From Blastopirellula sediminis (lineage in GTDB: Bacteria > Planctomycetota > Planctomycetia > Pirellulales > Pirellulaceae), in NCBI RefSeq assembly GCF_020966755.1, contig NZ_JAJKFT010000010.1:1390720-1454719 (forward strand): DNA of 64,000 nt, written 5' to 3'. The position numbers were made by a program, and so were the translations under genes. Each line of letters starts with the position of its first letter. Position 1 is the first letter of the stretch. Under the pieces are notes generated by a model. It was not told the DNA's origin. It searched no databases and saw only the letters and a list, made by a program, of their open reading frames with translations. Below, in pieces: positions 63,539 to 64,000 of this stretch.

Positions 63539-64000
63539 ATGTTGCGATGGACTACGCCAAGAACTGCCCTCCGTATTTCCGGCGCCTTCTTGTTCGCTCT
63601 GATTTTCGCTTCGCTGGCCGCTCCGCAGCTGGCGCTTGCTCAAGTCAAAATTCCGGATGAAGCGGTCCTCGACAAGGACGAAATCGCTCAATTGCTCGCC
63701 GACGGCGAACTTCTCGAAAAGGAAGGACGCTGGGCCGAGGCGTTAACGCACTTCGAAGACGCCGTGCGAGCCTATCCCGACGTCGCTCCGCTGAAAGAGA
63801 AGGTCGACACGGTTCGTCGTCGTTACGACGTTTCGCGTCGTTACGCCGATCGCAGCTTCGTCGGCGGCATGCGCAACTTGCCGTCCGAACAAGCGGTCGC
63901 TCTGTACGACGATCTGCTTGCCAAGATTCAAACCAATTACGTCGATTCTCCCCGCTGGGCCGATCTGGCCTATCGCGGAATGTTGCAGTTGGACGCCGCG
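63539..64000 (+). CDS. Probable S41-family C-terminal processing peptidase (partial)
   Basis: The first 154 residues; the frame runs off the window end. Signal peptide LFALIFASLAAPQLALA. A TPR-like helical part (LLADGELLEKEGRWAEALTH; FEDAVRAYPDVAPLKEKV) then ALYDDLLAKIQTNYVDSPRW, the kind of N-terminal segment that precedes the PDZ and protease domains in S41 peptidases. The protease domain itself would lie beyond the window, so the call rests on this N-terminal pattern alone. Not visible as an intact frame because no stop is present. Confidence 0.55.
   Translation, partial: MLRWTTPRTALRISGAFLFALIFASLAAPQLALAQVKIPDEAVLDKDEIAQLLADGELLEKEGRWAEALTHFEDAVRAYPDVAPLKEKVDTVRRRYDVSRRYADRSFVGGMRNLPSEQAVALYDDLLAKIQTNYVDSPRWADLAYRGMLQLDAA

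Overview
The window reads as the chromosome of a planctomycete, most likely of the Pirellulaceae (Blastopirellula/Bremerella/Rhodopirellula side). This is inferred from protein families, not from a marker gene: seven DUF1559 prepilin-like proteins, a ThuA plus cytochrome c membrane-bound dehydrogenase, a DUF1549/DUF1553 plus DUF1501 pair, a secreted DUF1080 protein, an Asp/Cys-type sulfatase, and a FloA/NfeD cluster. No rRNA, tRNA, CRISPR array, prophage or complete insertion sequence was seen. The only mobile-type gene is a REP-associated tyrosine transposase (RAYT) at the left end. Matching palindromic REP-like repeats are scattered over the first 33 kb.

Layout. 0.1-0.7 kb: RAYT between inverted REP copies. 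0.8-7.8 kb: a Gfo/Idh/MocA oxidoreductase and a giant ThuA-dehydrogenase-cytochrome protein, divergent from a XylR/AraC-type regulator, which looks like a sugar-catabolic unit. 7.8-10.7 kb: a DUF695/RraB-like protein, then arsR-arsC-arsM with two matching ArsR-operator candidates. 10.6-13.2 kb: two membrane ankyrin proteins, one with a GIDE/BAM-like domain. 13.5-16 kb: sucCD with a good promoter and terminator. 16.3-17.7 kb: the first DUF1559 plus lipoprotein pair. 18.3-22.2 kb: the DUF1549/1553-DUF1501-SUKH operon. 22.5-25.4 kb: an SMP-30 lactonase and three small cytosolic proteins (unknown, TPR, SUKH). 25.6-31.9 kb: a chemotaxis receptor, two tandem LRR proteins and a sulfatase. 32.1-34.3 kb: a PDZ-like secreted protein and a second DUF1559/lipoprotein pair. 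34.5-37.2 kb: aguA-aguB (agmatine to putrescine) and a membrane protein.

37.7-46.3 kb is the most distinctive region. It holds five DUF1559 prepilin-like genes interleaved with five small lipoprotein genes, all on the plus strand. Two of the pairs were evidently duplicated as units. It is preceded by a 539-base non-coding leader with a perfect 9-bp inverted repeat. 46.4-50.3 kb: a CorA-like membrane protein, a DUF1080 protein and an FAD oxidoreductase with a golvesin-like C-terminus. 50.4-54.0 kb: four membrane-protein genes, two of which carry the DUF1559 C-terminal signature on a multi-pass membrane domain instead of a pilin N-terminus. 53.9-58.5 kb: NfeD(long)-NfeD(short)-FloA-unknown on the minus strand. 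58.7-63.1 kb: a metallophosphoesterase, two paralogous zinc-ribbon membrane proteins and a membrane-anchored protein. The window ends inside a probable S41 C-terminal processing protease.

Most long open frames opposite these genes, including one of about 1,280 codons antisense to sucCD, are codon-bias shadows and are left out. All functional calls rest on recognising families by eye; no database search was run.
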